Program-made: the position numbers and the translations under genes
From: Paragonimus westermani
Taxonomy: Eukaryota; Platyhelminthes; Trematoda; Plagiorchiida; Troglotrematidae
Length of the DNA: 64,000 bases
NCBI GenBank assembly: GCA_008508345.1
Contig: QNGE01000144.1
Location: 162,219-226,218, forward strand
Direction of reading: 5' to 3'
Shown: positions 26,023 through 36,689 of the stretch, one piece after another
Position numbering within the stretch: position 1 is the stretch's first letter
How the letters are laid out: every line of letters begins with the position of its first letter
The notes under the pieces: model-generated
The model's database searches: none
What the model was told of the DNA's origin: nothing
Seen by the model: only the letters and a program-made list of their open reading frames with translations

Positions 26023-26083
26023 CTTCTTCAGTTACACCACGCGCCCCGAAAATCGCTTTGAAAGCCGCAATATGGTTCATTTT
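26023..26083 (-). CDS. Candidate internal exon (minus strand)
   Basis: On the minus strand the 61-base segment has a full set of splice signals. Upstream are a CACTAAC branch-point-like motif and a tract ending tttgctttcag; downstream is a near-perfect donor GAAG|GTGAGT. Only one of three frames is open: MNHIAAFKAIFGARGVTEE with one base carried. A longer unspliced frame over the same bases (26219-26028), which starts with a hydrophobic run like a signal peptide, is the alternative; it stops just before the donor. A possible next microexon (25730-25764, ending GTC|GTAAGC) is in phase. No family recognised. Confidence 0.38.
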
Positions 26084-26229
26084 CTGAAAGCAAATATATC
26101 CCGTTAGTGACTTCAAAAGGTCTGCATAATCGTATGTCTAGATGTACATCATTTCGGCAGTCATTTGTTAACAGGCAAGCAGTCACAACGGCAGCCACAC
26201 AGAATTTCAAAAACAACATACGATAAGGT

Positions 26230-29010
26230 TGTTTTCACCTAAGGGCCAGTTAAAACAAACATGTATGAGTCTGTAACACAGATTTCGGCGATTTCTATTT
26301 CCGCATCATATACCAATGTAATGAGGCAGGATGTGCCGTAAAATATTTTTTGCCCCACGATAACTGAACAAATCACCGTCCACGACTAACACTCAAGGTA
26401 CCGTACAATGAGCGACCTGTCCGCAGGGCTTAAAGCAGGTTGCCTGCTCGTTGGATGAGGACTAACAATGTACAGAGCCCAAGAGTCTGTGTGAGTCCGT
26501 CGATTCAACTATCACATTATTTCTAAAGCCCGTTTCAGAGCATCATCTTTCGCGTGAATCATTTCGGGGTGATTTTTTTAATATGTACCGGATCCCCGTA
26601 CTATATTTGTGTTTACATCACCACGGAGTGGGTGTGTGTAGACGTCAAGAGCCTCACACCGTGGCCGGGTCTCTGTTATCTCAGACAGCAGTGGCTTTTA
26701 CGGGGACAACCAAAATCATTCGAGAAACTTTGCGTGTCTCTGAGGAGACAGTCCAAAATCTGAACGTGAAACTCAACGTCGTTCCTGGTAGGAAATATTC
26801 GGAACTTTGTGGCTAGCGAGAGGACTCGTGTAGCCAGGCCGACTGCCCATTGGTTTGTAGCAGCGACAATTTGGTTGGAGCTGTCGCAGGTCCGTGACAT
26901 TTCCCGTCTCAAGAAAAGAAGACTGGTGTAACGATGAGCTCAAGGGACAGGGTTGTCCGCCGCTCGGCCGCTGTGTAGACGTAGTGCTCTTGATCCGCGT
27001 GGTATCTGACGTTTGGGAGAAAGTAACATGTTTTCTAGCACATTGAACTAAGGAGAGTGATATAGACACTTGCTTCTGCAAACCTGACTAGCGCAGTCTG
27101 GGTTGTGTTGTTCCTTCAGGGCGGAAAGGGTAAGAAAGCTTGAGGCGATGACTGGCCGTCCAGGTAGTCCCCTTTACCGAGCAAAATTCCCCAGTCCTGA
27201 ATGTCCCGTCGTAATGTGATTCACTTCGTAGTTCACAGGGATGCCAGGAAAGATAATGTCACTTTCGCAGCTATAGTCGTCATCGCTTTTTTGTAGTTGC
27301 CTTGATGACTAGGGTAGTTCGTGTCTTTGCAGAGTCCTAGTAGGCTTTCTGTGGGGCGGCAGCATGGTCAGTAATGTAAGGGTTGCCGTCAGGGTATGCT
27401 GAGCTGTCACGCTGGTCTGTGAATACGGGTAACGCATGTGTTTTCCTTCATTCTGTCCCTTCAGTGACTTCACATATGTCCGTCAGGTTGAACCGAGCTG
27501 GCTCCTCCTCCTTCTGCACTGTTGTGGGATTTGCTCTCGGGAACACCCAGTGCGATGTTACTCAATGCAGAACAGGTGGGTGCATGTATTCTTGAGGAGT
27601 TGGTGGCTCTGCTCACATGTGGCTCTGTGGTACACGTGCATCAAGTGTGAGGTATGCGGGATACAGTTAGCGTCAGAGTAATCAGATTAACTTCACTGTC
27701 ACCCATCCACCTCCTTATTTTCCTTACTGTGACCTGAGGGACTTCTGAGGGTGATGAGCTATTTATCACTGTAAGATTTTCTACGGGGATATTGAGTAAT
27801 GCGCAGCGATAAACCAGCGAATCAAAATAACCGATGCAAGATTGAATCGCGATGTCACGGTGCTAACGGACAACTTATCAAAGCAGATATGTAGTCAACC
27901 TGAACGGTTTCAAAACGACAGGTCTTTTCCGAAAAATGGATAACAGTTTGGTGCTAAGCAGGTTGAAGATGTTTTACGATCACGTACTATGGCGTTCATA
28001 TCAAACAAATTCTTTCTGAGCAGTCATGATGTTTGCAATAACAAAAACGAGCTCAAGATCCAGAAAGATGACGCATGCATCATTCGAGCAAAATACAATA
28101 ACAGATAATTGGCTATACGCACTGCCTTCAGATCGATAGGTTGGTAGAAATCGTGAGTCGAGGTGCAGTTGAATAAAAGGAAGATGAGAGAAAATCTACC
28201 CTGGTTAACACTCAGGAGACATAGGGCTGGGTAAGATTTTCACATGTTTGAACATCGAAAATTGCCTATCCGGTTGTTTTTAGGCATCTAGAGGTAAAAT
28301 GAGGGTGGAGGCACGGCCAAAGTTTCTATTCGTAGATGATGCGCTGGATACGGATTTCATGCCTCAGTTAAATAGCACGGGGTGTGAGGTTAGTGGAAAC
28401 TTGTCTCGCGTCCTCATTTTTATTACTTTCCAGCTTCATATAGTCGCTGGGGCAGGGGTTTCAGCGTCGTGACTTCAGCCGTGGGAAACGTGTAGGCGGG
28501 ACGTCGTCCAACCAGCCTACATGGCCCGAAAAACTCTGTAGAAGTACTCTTCAAATATTTGTAGGTAGAGCAGAAATTTAGTGGGGAAAGGTCGGGCTCT
28601 CCTACCTAAGGGTTTTACGGGAGATTTTACCGGTGGGATCATATTTGATCAATGAACGGTGGTCTCAGTAAACTGTTAATATAATCTCGCTAACCATGCC
28701 TGTTGATTTTAAACTAATAGTCATTTCTGAGCCCTATTCCGTGGACAATATTCACGCACAGGAAAGAACAGTCTGATGTTCTTTTTGGCGGTTTGTGCTC
28801 CGGAAACCGTTAAGTACTTGTCTAAAGCAATCGGCAAATAAGATTCCTGATTTTGTGGAATATACGAATTTGACGAGAATGCGAAGGGTGGTTGCACGGA
28901 CCAGTCTCAACGCAGTGTAGTCAATATATTAATCATTGCATGATGTATGCCAAGTTATGCTAGTGGCAGTGAGTTGCTTCAGTTTATGGCGTCATTCTTA
29001 ACTGACAGCG
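26230..29010. other. Unassigned stretch
   Basis: Short open frames on both strands (about 100 codons or fewer at 26554-27081 and 27383-27681) have no recognisable domain. A minus-strand reading near 27.5-27.7 kb is rich in Cys and His, but the spacing does not match a PHD or other known finger. Confidence 0.35.
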
Positions 29011-29014
29011 GCAC

Positions 29015-29080
29015 TCTCATGTGGTGGTTAAAGCGCTTGTCCAACACGTTTGAACAGGGTTGGTATCAGTTCCGGAGTGT
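29015..29080 (+). repeat. Degenerate tRNA-derived SINE head
   Basis: The segment follows the layout of a tRNA-derived SINE promoter. GTGGTTAAAGCGCTTGTCC at 29024-29042 closely matches the A-box and D-arm consensus of tRNAs. About 18 bases later GGTTGGTATCAGTTCC is a damaged B box (consensus GGTTCGANTCC). The rest of a cloverleaf cannot be folded convincingly, so this is not a tRNA gene. No tail or target duplication identified. Confidence 0.42.
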
Positions 29081-29099
29081 GTGAAGACGCTCAAATATT

Positions 29100-31890
29100 A
29101 TACTGCAATTCCCAGAAAAAGTTAGATTGAAATCGCGAGCCACGATTTGCTGCTACGGTTGAAAGAGCACTGAAATTTACTGTCCAGTATTCTCCGAACG
29201 GTCTGCCTAATCAACCGGTCAAGTTGTCCGCATAATCTTTCCTGAGGATTTTGAGCGACAAATATCGGTGAAAACACGGTCACAAATGACAAGATGAAAT
29301 TCGATCGAAGAGCCACGGTATTATTGGAATAATCAGTAAAATATATCATTATGCAGTCCCGGTGGTGTTTATCATCGGATCGTGTTAAGATGAGTGAGTT
29401 ATCCCGAATGGCTACACCATCTACTGAGTGCGCCTGAGCTTTATGATTCAGCCCGTCAAAGGCAAGAAGCCACCGAGCAACAGAAAAGAAGTACCAGTGC
29501 TATCAGAAACCAATAGTATGATTGGGGTTTATCTAGTGACCGTTCTACTTCAGCCAACAGAATGTCAACATCATGCGACTGCTCTAAGCAAACTGCACTG
29601 GAAGTTGGCTGAATAATCCCCATTAAACTGTATCCAAACTGCGCCTCCATGACTAGTGCGTGCTGAAGTGAAATATCGCACAGCACTCATACTCGGTAGC
29701 CTACTATTGACGTCACTCTGCTCTAGCGTCTTCTTTCAAACTGGGAGCTCTATGTTAGCACCCACGAAACTTGAACCAATGACTGCATAGACATCGGTTG
29801 GTGTTCCTTCTCTGCCGGTTGATCTGGTCGGCAGCGTGGAGGGAAAGTGGACTTTCGTAGACTCTGTTAATTCCATCTAGACCGCCCCAAATTTACAGCT
29901 CAAGGGTTCGAACGAAATCCATCGCACAGTTCACCCTCACTCCTCTTTGATCTGACCGAAATAATCCAACTCAGTGCAAGAGGAAGTGTCGACCAGGCTG
30001 CGTTCTTATAGAAAAGGGTGAAGTCAGCAATTATTTGTCAGCTATCACATTCTAACTTCGACAAAATGCACCGGTCTGTTACGCTTTTAACCGCTGCGGC
30101 AGAGCGCAAAATCCAAAACGACGGACGAATCGTTGCGAGTAGACGCGCGTATTGACCATGACATTTCTGTGGGCGCAAGTGACGGATAACATTGTGTGTC
30201 ACATGGCGGAACTGGAAAGTTTAAGTCTACTCTAACAGTCAAAACAAAAGATCTTCAACGTGTTCGGTGGGTAGCGTCAATTATAACAGGGCGCGGTTTT
30301 TAAAAGCAGCTTTCTTTTTCCCATGAACACATTAGTTGGACAAAATTCGCATTCCACGAGAAATGGCTTCCAGATGTACTAATTGCAGAGCTACTTTGGC
30401 TAGTTGTAACCCAATAGACTTCCAAATATAACGGTTCTTTATCGGGTGGATGTTCTAGAAGCTGAGAATTGCAAAACCATCGATGTTCATCCCGGGCACC
30501 CTTCATTCCCAGTAACACTTTACCTACAGTGCCATCACATGATCCACACGTTTAAGCCGCTGTGTGGCGAAGGCCTCAAGGATCTGTGACAGTATCCGTG
30601 CGAAGAATGAGCTGAAATGTATGGTGACACTTTTAGCATATGACACAGTCATCGATTTTCTCCCCAGAATCACGCTGTTGAAACAAAGATTCTGACCTGG
30701 GCGTGCCCTATGTGGTAAGTTAATCAAGTTAACGCTAAAGGATGCAGACGACATGAGCAGATGCCGATTACGTTTCCGGAAAGAGCAATTCACATGGACG
30801 CCTCACATTTTTGTCACACAAGCAAACGTAGGAGACTACGTTAGATCCCGCTTTAAACTAGTCAAAATGCAGGCGCGATTCGGAGTCGCTTTTCCTAAGG
30901 TCAGCAATTTGTGCATGCTTCAGCATCTGCGTTTCACCAACTCCTTTTAAGTGCTCCAGTCAGTCGTGCAACTCATAATGATCTCCCGAATTAAGTTGGT
31001 CGTTTCATCCCAGACTTTCCGGCACAACTCCTGCGATGACAATCATTCCGACAATCCTCACAAAGCAGCAAGCCCAATAGAATCGTACAAGGTGGGGACG
31101 ATACAAGGAATGTTCCTCCTCGTTGGTTTCCCGAGCAGTCCGAATCTTGCAATAAGTTGATCCGCTTTGGCACGTCACTCGATACCAATACTCCATACCC
31201 AGTACGCGCTTGGATAATAACCTGTCGCCACTTGTTTTGCTACATTTGCAATAGGTTCGGAACAAACGGCACGATCGAGAGCTTCGCAGCTATTCGGTAG
31301 CCATTTGGGCATGCAAAACCCCCGTCCACACAGCAGCAATGTCGAAGGGAGTATGAGCCGGACTGCCGAGGATGCATCTAGCAAGGAGAATCGGCAGTCG
31401 ATTGGCAGTTAAAAAGCGATCCACAACTCACCACGGTTATGAAACAGCAGCATGACCGTTAGCCAGACGGACTGTTGGAACTGACTTACGCTACCGTGCA
31501 CTCTATGCCGTATGTTCTATCACCATGCTTCGTTTCATGGAAGTTTGGGGTGCCAAACAACAGTTCACAGGGACGCACGATTCGGCATGTTGGCCTACTC
31601 TTTCACAAATCATCCAGCTGGCCGATCCCTTCGTCGCAAAGATCTGCTTCCAACCATTAACTCTTTGGCCAAGTACCCAGTATGCTTCTGAGGTAGCACA
31701 GACACTCTAGAGATTGGCCTCTCTTTGGTGAACTTCTGCAAACCCCCTATCCTTGAAGTGGTGTCACCGCTCGCCCATATCTCCCAAGGGAGCTGCAGGC
31801 CAGACGGCAAATCTTTAATTGCGCACGCTTTATCAACTTCAACGGTTGCACCGGCAGGCGGCGTAACCAACTTGTGCTTTGCTTAGGTAC
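29100..31890. other. Unassigned stretch, probably the body of a decayed non-LTR copy in its last part
   Basis: No domain recognised. Because 31900-32140 is the 3' end of a non-LTR family, the kilobase or so before it is probably that element's untranslated region and decayed coding sequence. A minus-strand frame at 30524-30793 (89 codons) and several overlapping frames at 31.0-31.9 kb have no family match. Confidence 0.3.
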
Positions 31891-31899
31891 ACTTAGAGT

Positions 31900-32140
31900 T
31901 AGGCATGCCCCCAGCATCGTGATTGCCAGGTTTGAAGCGAACAAACTATCTCCTTCTCTGTTGCATGCGTCAAATTTCATAAACTACAGTCATTTGCCTT
32001 TTGGCCACGTCCATCTTGATGGCGGGCTTCACGTTTGTGCTGCTATTTACTTAATCGTTTTTGTATGGTTTGTAAATATCTGCAATGATCGCGCATAAAC
32101 CAGCGTTCTGAGAATTGTATTATTATTATTATTATTATAA
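31900..32140 (+). repeat. 3' terminal repeat of a non-LTR family, copy 2, with ATT tail
   Basis: On the + strand this segment matches, base for base over long runs, the minus-strand sequence at 42930-42712. Shared blocks include CTCCTTCTCTGTTG, TCATTTGCCTTTTG (near copy) and GTATGGTTTGTAAATATCT. It ends in an ATT microsatellite (32117-32140). It lacks part of the hairpin region present in the 42.7-kb copy. The element is probably 5'-truncated or too decayed upstream to recognise. Confidence 0.65.
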
Positions 32141-32149
32141 CCGTAGCGA

Positions 32150-33410
32150 TTGTATCTCTATCTACAAGCCGCTTTCTGCTAACGGTTTCGCCCCCACTGT
32201 TGTCAACGGCACCAAGGGCCTTAGCAAAACCTTTTTCGTTTTCTATGCGCGACAAAGCCACCTCGGGTTAACGAATCCCGCCGTAGTACGGACTCCGTTG
32301 TTACTGATCAAAGACCTATATGTGGTTCGGCCCCTGAGATTATAGAGCAAGCCGTAATATCGACCCTGGCGACCGTCTTTCCCACAGGGGATTCCGTCTG
32401 ACAACCTTGGGCCACATGTGATGCATTAATGCCCAAGAAACAAGCGCCCAGGCGTTGCGCACAATACTACCTAACAGGCATATCAAGTCTGATGCATTCA
32501 AGACATCCTTCAAGGGGTTTGCATTTCGCCACGAGCCGTATTTTACGAAACGAGCCTTTGTGGTATCGTGAACCATTACCTTTAACAGGTTTTCACTTGG
32601 TCCGTTCTCCAGTGATATTAAAACAGGCGTTGTTGCGAGTATCACGACTACTCTCCGCAGGTTCTCCCAACCTGCTTTGCACCCCCTTAACGTTGTGTGC
32701 AACCAATTCAGTTAGTTCGGCAAACTTAAGCTCGCGCCTTCGTCGGATGATGGGGTTAGCTTTCTTAACACATTCAAACTACAGGTTGAAAGGTGGCCCT
32801 TCCGAAGTTTTTTCCAACGCTACGCAAAGACTTATCAAGCTTCGCGACCCTTTTGTTCACATGCAACGTTGCATTACGAAGCGCTCTTTGCCAATTTTGT
32901 GGTCAACCTGCAAAACAGATCATTGGGGAAATCAGGAACAAAGGTCTTGCTTCGCGGATTTTTAAAGTTTTAAGAAGCCAAACTCCAGCTTCCTCACAGC
33001 TAAGCGGCCTACTATTTGGGGATAAACTTCTTATGCAATATGCGCCTCGTAAATGTGGATGTCATTCTTTCAACTTTCGATAATCTCTAGACGATGCCTC
33101 TACAAGTGTTCAACATAAAGATTAAAACGCCAGGTGTGTAGATTTACAACAGGTTTGTGCTCGGTTCGACTGTCAGACTGTTTTTCACCTCTCCTAATCA
33201 CGTGAACTGCTGAAATAGTGAGAGTGTGTGAAATGTGTTGAGCGTTGAAGCAGCCAGCGGCAGTCGAAGACCTAACGTGGTTGCGCCGTTTCGTTTTACA
33301 ACAATGGAAAGGGAAGGTTATACGAGTAAAAGAGGAGAAAATGAGAAAAGGGGGAAAGAACAGTAAACGGGGAAACGACGGCTAACGTCCATTTTGCGAA
33401 ACCTAGTCAT
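32150..33410. other. Unassigned stretch with long overlapping open frames
   Basis: The longest frames are 32429-32965 (+, 178 codons) and, opposite, 32340-32702 (-, 120 codons). Both are open over the same bases, so at least one is an accident. Neither shows a domain I know. Confidence 0.3.
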
Positions 33411-33417
33411 CTAGCTA

Positions 33418-34860
33418 CCTCTTGAATGCGTGGACTGACGAGGCCGAGGCAATCATCGCCGGAAGTGTATTACATGTCGAAAAGGCTCGAACGGCAAACC
33501 TGTGTCGTGTACATAAGTGGCTAGTGCTTGGTATGTAAATAATTTACTTATGGCTCCTGGGACTAACTGTATCCGGGAGTGTGGTAAGATCTTTGTTCGA
33601 GTGACTCGGGGAGCGAAGGTTCTGTACGTTAGTACGAAGTCGCCACTCAAGTGCCTGTAGACTAGGGTGAACAGTTCCGGTTTCGACAGACAGTCCTCAT
33701 ACGACAGGCAGAATAAGCCATCCAACCTCTCAGCGGCCCGTTTCCAGACGACCTCCAAAGCCGTGGCATCCCCCTTCTAGCAAGGTGCCTACGCCCGATT
33801 GTTGACTTCCAACAGTGGTCTTATCATTGCGCTATGAATGCGTGAAATGATATTGGTTGACAAAATCACTAGACCCCTGCTAAGCACTGCTAGCCTGTTT
33901 CCGAATTTCTTTGCCAGCGGCATGACATTAATGCTGGGGAAAAGGTCTGATGTGTGTATGATGTGAACCGGGGCGGATGACACAGAAATTTTTTATTTGA
34001 GGAAACCAGTACGCCATTTATGCATCTCAACGGGACTACGAACAGAAACACTCATTTGCAAACCACACTCATCTGAGGATGCTCCAGTCGCTTTGAACGC
34101 TATGTCTCAGTTCTGTCATATGGCGAAGGCCATTCAGCGTGATGCTTCTCTCCAATGATCCTTCCCGTATTTCTCCATTATTTGTCCTGCGATCATTTCC
34201 ATCCATGCTACTACCGAATAATGGTGTAAGTAGTATGGTGCGACCGTCTACTAGGGAAACGTCACCGATGCGATGTTCTAGGGTAGTGATGACAAACGTT
34301 CATTTCCTGAATTGGAAGCTCCGAAAGGCAATTGATTCTCCAAGAACCGTAGTTGCGCAACAGCAGGGTCCCTTTGAGATTCCCTACTTCTTCAACGTTG
34401 TGTAAAGCTCGCCAAAGTCTCGTATCATTGGCATATCCCGCAACTGGGGAGTTGTTTACACCTGGTAAATCGTTGACTTTGAGTAAGAATCACAGAATGA
34501 TCAGTGGATTTGCGCCACGGTAGTTTTGAAGCAAAATAGCCTAGACGGCTCACCATTAAACTAAACTTTGGATGTACTACATGACAGATATTTTTTTGGC
34601 CAAACATAATCCACACTTTATAAGCCGATATTATCCCGTTTGTTCGGCCGTTTACTTTGATCGACTTTCTCGAACTCCTTCGTGAAATCCAACAAAACAG
34701 TATCACCTGGAAGATGTTCTTTGGCAGATTCGTCCACGAGCCAGCGGCAATCACTAGGTTGGTCGTGTATCAGTGGCCATTTCTGAAGCCTTGCTGCCAG
34801 CAGCCAGCGAGTATTTCTTTGGTCTATTCCGAAATCGTCCATTATGGTCACCAACTAATT
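33418..34860 (-). mobile_element. CR1-like non-LTR retrotransposon relic, reverse transcriptase
   Basis: Read on the minus strand. Near 34700 is VLLDFTKEFEKVDQ, the block around the first catalytic Asp (LDFxKAFDxV in intact copies). After decayed palm sequence comes a thumb fragment at 33758-33600 (RLDGLFCLSYEDC and on to SGDFVLTYRTF). At 33450-33418 is the C-terminal signature NTLPAMIASASSVHAFKR (usually WNxLPxxVVxAxSVxxFK). Stops and frameshifts interrupt it throughout. The ADD box cannot be located. No endonuclease or 5' part seen. Confidence 0.72.
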
Positions 34861-34869
34861 TGATACCCT

Positions 34870-35930
34870 TCGTAGTAGAACGATCGATATTAATGCCGAA
34901 CGTCTAGTGGTTCTTCGGGCTACACTTGGTCTACTCTCATCGTTTTTCGATAGGCAGGATCCAGACTAGTGTCTGCGATACGGTGAGCGTCTATGAAGTT
35001 CGATCCCACTGGGAAACCAATTCGGATTTGAAAAGAAGGACAATCGTAAAGGCGCTTCTCACCAACAGGGTGCTAAGATATGAAGAAATTATCGTAAACC
35101 AACTAGAAGAAGACGAAAGCAAACCTCGATAAGGGATCAGCCAGATATACACGCCCCGGGGTTGCCGGATCACGTGATTACTACCATATGAAACTGTCCT
35201 GTGACGGCGGAGCGATCAACTGCAAAATGAAACCGGGGTGCACATGAATTACGCCAAAACAAGTTTCCAAAAGTAAACGATATCAACATTTAGCGGTACA
35301 TCAATGTTTACGTTGGTGGGAGAAATTTTTTTCACGCAAGTAATCAGAATTGGTGACGGCCTCCGGATGGAAGGCTAGCAATCTTTAACACGGAGATTTT
35401 AAACGCGCAAAGAAGGATCAACGAGAAGTGGGTATATGAGGACAGGAAATGTGGCCACCGGTTTATTTTGAAGCTCTTAGCATTCTCCAAACGCTCAAAA
35501 CAGACGACCGCTTCAACAATTGGTCCAAAGTTGCTAGAAAACTCTACTTTCACCTGGTTGGGTATCGACTTCGTCTGTCTAACATGTGGGACAAAGCATT
35601 CAGCATAATGTGTAGTCGGTATGGCTTGTGACCCTTCCCCCTCACCGTGGGTTGGTTGGCTCCCTTGGTGAGTCCTACTTCCCGCACAATAATGTAGAAC
35701 TCGGTGACCGCGGTATAGAAAGCCACTCCAATGTGCAAATCTACTTGCGGGAGGTCGAGTTCGATCGGAACAATGGCGCGGTTCGAGAAGGTCGCTGTGG
35801 CCCGTTCACTCACGCTGTGCATTCTTTCATCCTGTTCTGGAGCTGCGGGAGGAGTACGATGAATGACACTGACAATGGCGTGTGATAAGTGAGATGTCCT
35901 AAAGCGTATTCACAGGGAGTATTAGATGAA
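34870..35930. other. Unassigned stretch
   Basis: Open frames on both strands (up to 90 codons) without recognisable domains. It may include the 3' end of the neighbouring fragment at 35.94-36.24 kb. Confidence 0.3.
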
Positions 35931-35934
35931 GGCG

Positions 35935-36237
35935 TTACTGGGCCTCGTGTAGGGCCGCGCGCACTTCAGCACTCACGTAAATCGCTTCGCCCCCACCTCT
36001 ACCGGTCAGCTGACCCTTACAAGAGATAGAGTGAACAGGACGTTCTATCTTCTCGTAAAATTTGCCCGACTTTAGCCATGTCTCCATTGCATCCACAATC
36101 GCGAGTTTCTTTGAGAACTTCAGCTGCACTTTTTTCTTTAGAGAAAAAACGTTAGTAAACATGCACCACCAGCTGAATGCTTGCTTATTCGGAACCTTGC
36201 CTGAGGTAGTGTCTGCCTTCAGATGTGTAACGGGCAC
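35935..36237 (-). pseudogene. N-terminal half of a non-LTR endonuclease (fragment)
   Basis: On the minus strand this 100-codon frame matches the start of the APE-type endonuclease of CR1-like elements. CMFTNVFSLKKKVQLK corresponds to the opening (xxYTNAxSLxxKxxEL). AIVDAMETWLKSG covers the catalytic Glu region (ITETWL). GRGGGEAIYVSAEVRAAL is the usual GRGGGVAIYV block. The later GDFN and SDH motifs are absent, so only the first half survives. It lies downstream (in reading direction) of the reverse-transcriptase fragment at 36.4-36.7 kb, the reverse of normal order, so the two come from different copies or a rearrangement. Confidence 0.68.
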
Positions 36238-36366
36238 TACCTTGACTAGACCGACCCTCCCGAGGCCGGCCGTGCCAGGTGTTTTGGCTGTGCGAGAGGT
36301 GGTGGGCCGATGCAGTCACACGATATCTTGGCCACCCACACCACACTTTACACCGTGGGAGGTGTA

Positions 36367-36672
36367 TCAGTAGCAGGACCTCGGTCTATCTACATAAAGT
36401 CGGGGCTGATGTGGGAAGTTGTTTCTCATGGCGTACAAATTCTGAATCATAGCAGACAACAGTTCTCTTGTGAGAAGAGTGATTCGGAGTAATCCAGAGA
36501 CTGGGTTGACACTTGAGTGTAGTGGACGCGGAAGGCTTTGAACGGACCATGCTGTGCATTTGCTCACGTCTAGGTTTAGCTTGTCTGGAAAAAACTTCCA
36601 CTGGAAAAAGTCGTACCTGTGTGCAAGCAACACACTTGCAACCTTAAGTTTCTCCACGACCTGTGCAACCAA
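36367..36672 (-). pseudogene. Non-LTR reverse transcriptase thumb-side fragment
   Basis: A minus-strand 101-codon frame contains FFQWKFFPDKLNLDVSKCTA, matching the block after the catalytic ADD box (WxLxLNxxKCxxL). Its later part, where DLGV normally follows, reads SGLLRITLLTREL. No catalytic box remains in this piece. Same general family as the neighbouring relics, but too short to assign. Confidence 0.5.
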
Positions 36673-36689
36673 ACTGCAGGTTCGATCTT

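Noticed and set aside
26028..26219. 63-codon minus-strand frame with a hydrophobic start, like a secreted protein
   Set aside because: Better splice signals support a different frame in the same place (exon 26023-26083); cysteine-rich tail has no family match.
27383..27681. Cys/His-rich reading (minus strand) suspected to be a PHD finger
   Set aside because: Cys and His spacing does not match C4HC3, and no downstream element parts follow in order.
29904..29922. GGTTCGAAC-like B box
   Set aside because: No A box at the right distance upstream and no foldable cloverleaf.
30524..30793. 89-codon minus-strand frame considered as an RT fragment
   Set aside because: No motif beyond loose hydrophobic similarity.
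32429..32965. 178-codon + strand frame, one of the longest single frames in the window
   Set aside because: An opposite-strand 120-codon frame covers part of it; no domain, no splice support and no codon pattern I could judge as coding.
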